Assembly (NCBI GenBank): GCA_910577605.1
Contig: CAJTON010000015.1
Coordinates: forward strand, 1-33,190
Reading direction: 5' to 3'
From: an uncultured Butyrivibrio sp.
GTDB lineage: Bacteria > Bacillota > Clostridia > Lachnospirales > Lachnospiraceae
Length of the DNA stretch: 33,190 nt
In this document: piece by piece, positions 32,524 to 33,190 of the stretch
Layout: the number at the start of each line of letters is the position of its first letter
Numbering within the stretch: the stretch's first letter is position 1
Translations under genes and position numbers: made by a program
Notes under the pieces: model-generated
The model's database searches: none
The model's input: the letters and a program-made list of their open reading frames with translations, nothing else
What the model was told of the DNA's origin: nothing

Positions 32524-33190
32524 ATGTATAATGAAAACGGCGATTACAACGGCATGAGCGGACTTGCACAGCCGGAGCATCCTCAGTCAGACAAGGACAA
32601 AAAGCCCAAGAAGAAAAAAAATATATTTTTTAAGATCATAGCGTCGGTAGTATGCGCGGTGCTTCTCGGAGGAGTTGCGGGAGTTGCCTGCTACGGCGTG
32701 AGCTACGCGGGATATGTTCTTTTCCCGATAAAAAGCGCGGAGGGCGGCGGTTCGCCTTCAGACGAAAACCAGACCCACGGCAATTTATCCTATACTGATA
32801 ATTCTGAAATCAAGAAGGACATCAAAGCTACGGTGTACGATGTGTCAGATATAGTTGACGCCGTAATATCTTCGGTGGTTGCCATAAACGGAACTTATAC
32901 CGAATCGGTAAACGACGGATTTTTCGGGAGCCAGAGCTATCAGTCAACGGTAAGCGGGTCCGGAATAATTATCGGACATAACGATAAAGAATTGCTTATT
33001 GTAACTAACGCGCATGTTATAGACGGGGTGGACGATCTTGCCGTGACGTTTTACGACGGCAGCAGGGCGCCTGTTGAAGTAAAGGGTTATAAGAACAATC
33101 CTGACCTTGCGGTGCTTGCGCTGAAGATCCCGGATATTCCTTCCGGAGCAAAGTATTCGATTGCGACCTTCGGAGATTCATCCAAAGTAA
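32524..33190 (+). CDS. HtrA/DegP-like serine protease, partial (runs off the window)
   Basis: The first 222 residues are present; the frame is open to the end of the window. A lysine-rich cytoplasmic tail (about 1-36) precedes one membrane helix (about 37-62), so the protease domain faces outward. The trypsin-like fold shows GSGIII, the catalytic histidine in VTNAHVID and the aspartate in NPDLAVL; the serine and any PDZ domain lie beyond the end. HtrA proteins degrade or refold damaged envelope proteins. AAAGGAG is about 10 nt before the ATG. No clear promoter was found; TATACT at 32473-32478 could be a -10 box without a good -35. Confidence 0.92.
   Translation, partial: MYNENGDYNGMSGLAQPEHPQSDKDKKPKKKKNIFFKIIASVVCAVLLGGVAGVACYGVSYAGYVLFPIKSAEGGGSPSDENQTHGNLSYTDNSEIKKDIKATVYDVSDIVDAVISSVVAINGTYTESVNDGFFGSQSYQSTVSGSGIIIGHNDKELLIVTNAHVIDGVDDLAVTFYDGSRAPVEVKGYKNNPDLAVLALKIPDIPSGAKYSIATFGDSSKV

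Overview
The window looks like chromosomal DNA of an endospore-forming member of the Clostridia (Bacillota). Pointers are two small spore-coat type genes, strong AGGAGG-type ribosome binding sites, sigma-A-like promoters, a T-box leader on the tryptophan operon, RlmCD/TrmA-type and PflA-like proteins of clostridial style, and a medium GC content. No rRNA, tRNA or CRISPR array was seen. The genus cannot be fixed from this sequence.

Layout. Positions 1-480 hold the decayed C-terminal end of an IS3-type transposase with its own terminator, then non-coding DNA. Positions 481-3114 (minus strand) carry an AraC-type regulator with a GyrI-like effector domain, a tiny zinc-ribbon protein and a uracil/xanthine permease. 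From a promoter divergent to the permease runs a plus-strand set (about 3190-9228): a leucine-rich-repeat protein, a DUF2201-type metallopeptidase-like/VWA protein, a MoxR-like AAA+ ATPase, a PflA-like radical SAM protein and an RNA uracil-C5 methyltransferase whose C-terminal tail has been broken by a frameshift. Positions 9273-15421 are a patchwork of single genes: an AT-rich KilA-N/Bro-type gene, a DUF1848 iron-sulphur protein, an AAA/DUF4143 ATPase, a methyltransferase, a C39/BtrH-like protein of unknown role, and a MIF-family tautomerase. Positions 15597-17781 encode a DUF4173 membrane protein and a DUF2975/XRE-regulator pair. Positions 17926-20433 form an ECF sigma factor, a membrane-anchored putative anti-sigma protein and a secreted serpin lipoprotein. 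Positions 20505-27300 are a complete trpEGDCFBA operon behind a tryptophan T-box riboswitch, with an ABC exporter translationally coupled to its end (to 29050). The window closes with an EamA transporter, two spore-coat type genes, a HAD phosphatase, a two-copy hairpin repeat, mannose-6-phosphate isomerase and the start of an HtrA-like serine protease.

How the genes fit together. The trp genes cover every step from chorismate to tryptophan and should be induced when uncharged tRNA-Trp accumulates. The LRR/VWA/AAA+ genes resemble the MoxR-VWA chaperone pairs, with the LRR protein as a possible adaptor. The sigma/anti-sigma/serpin genes look like a cell-surface stress unit that controls or delivers a protease inhibitor. 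The best candidates for something less described are the LRR-DUF2201/VWA-MoxR set, the serpin-ECF unit and the covarying hairpin repeat upstream of manA. All functional links are inferred from sequence reading and gene order; no database search was possible.
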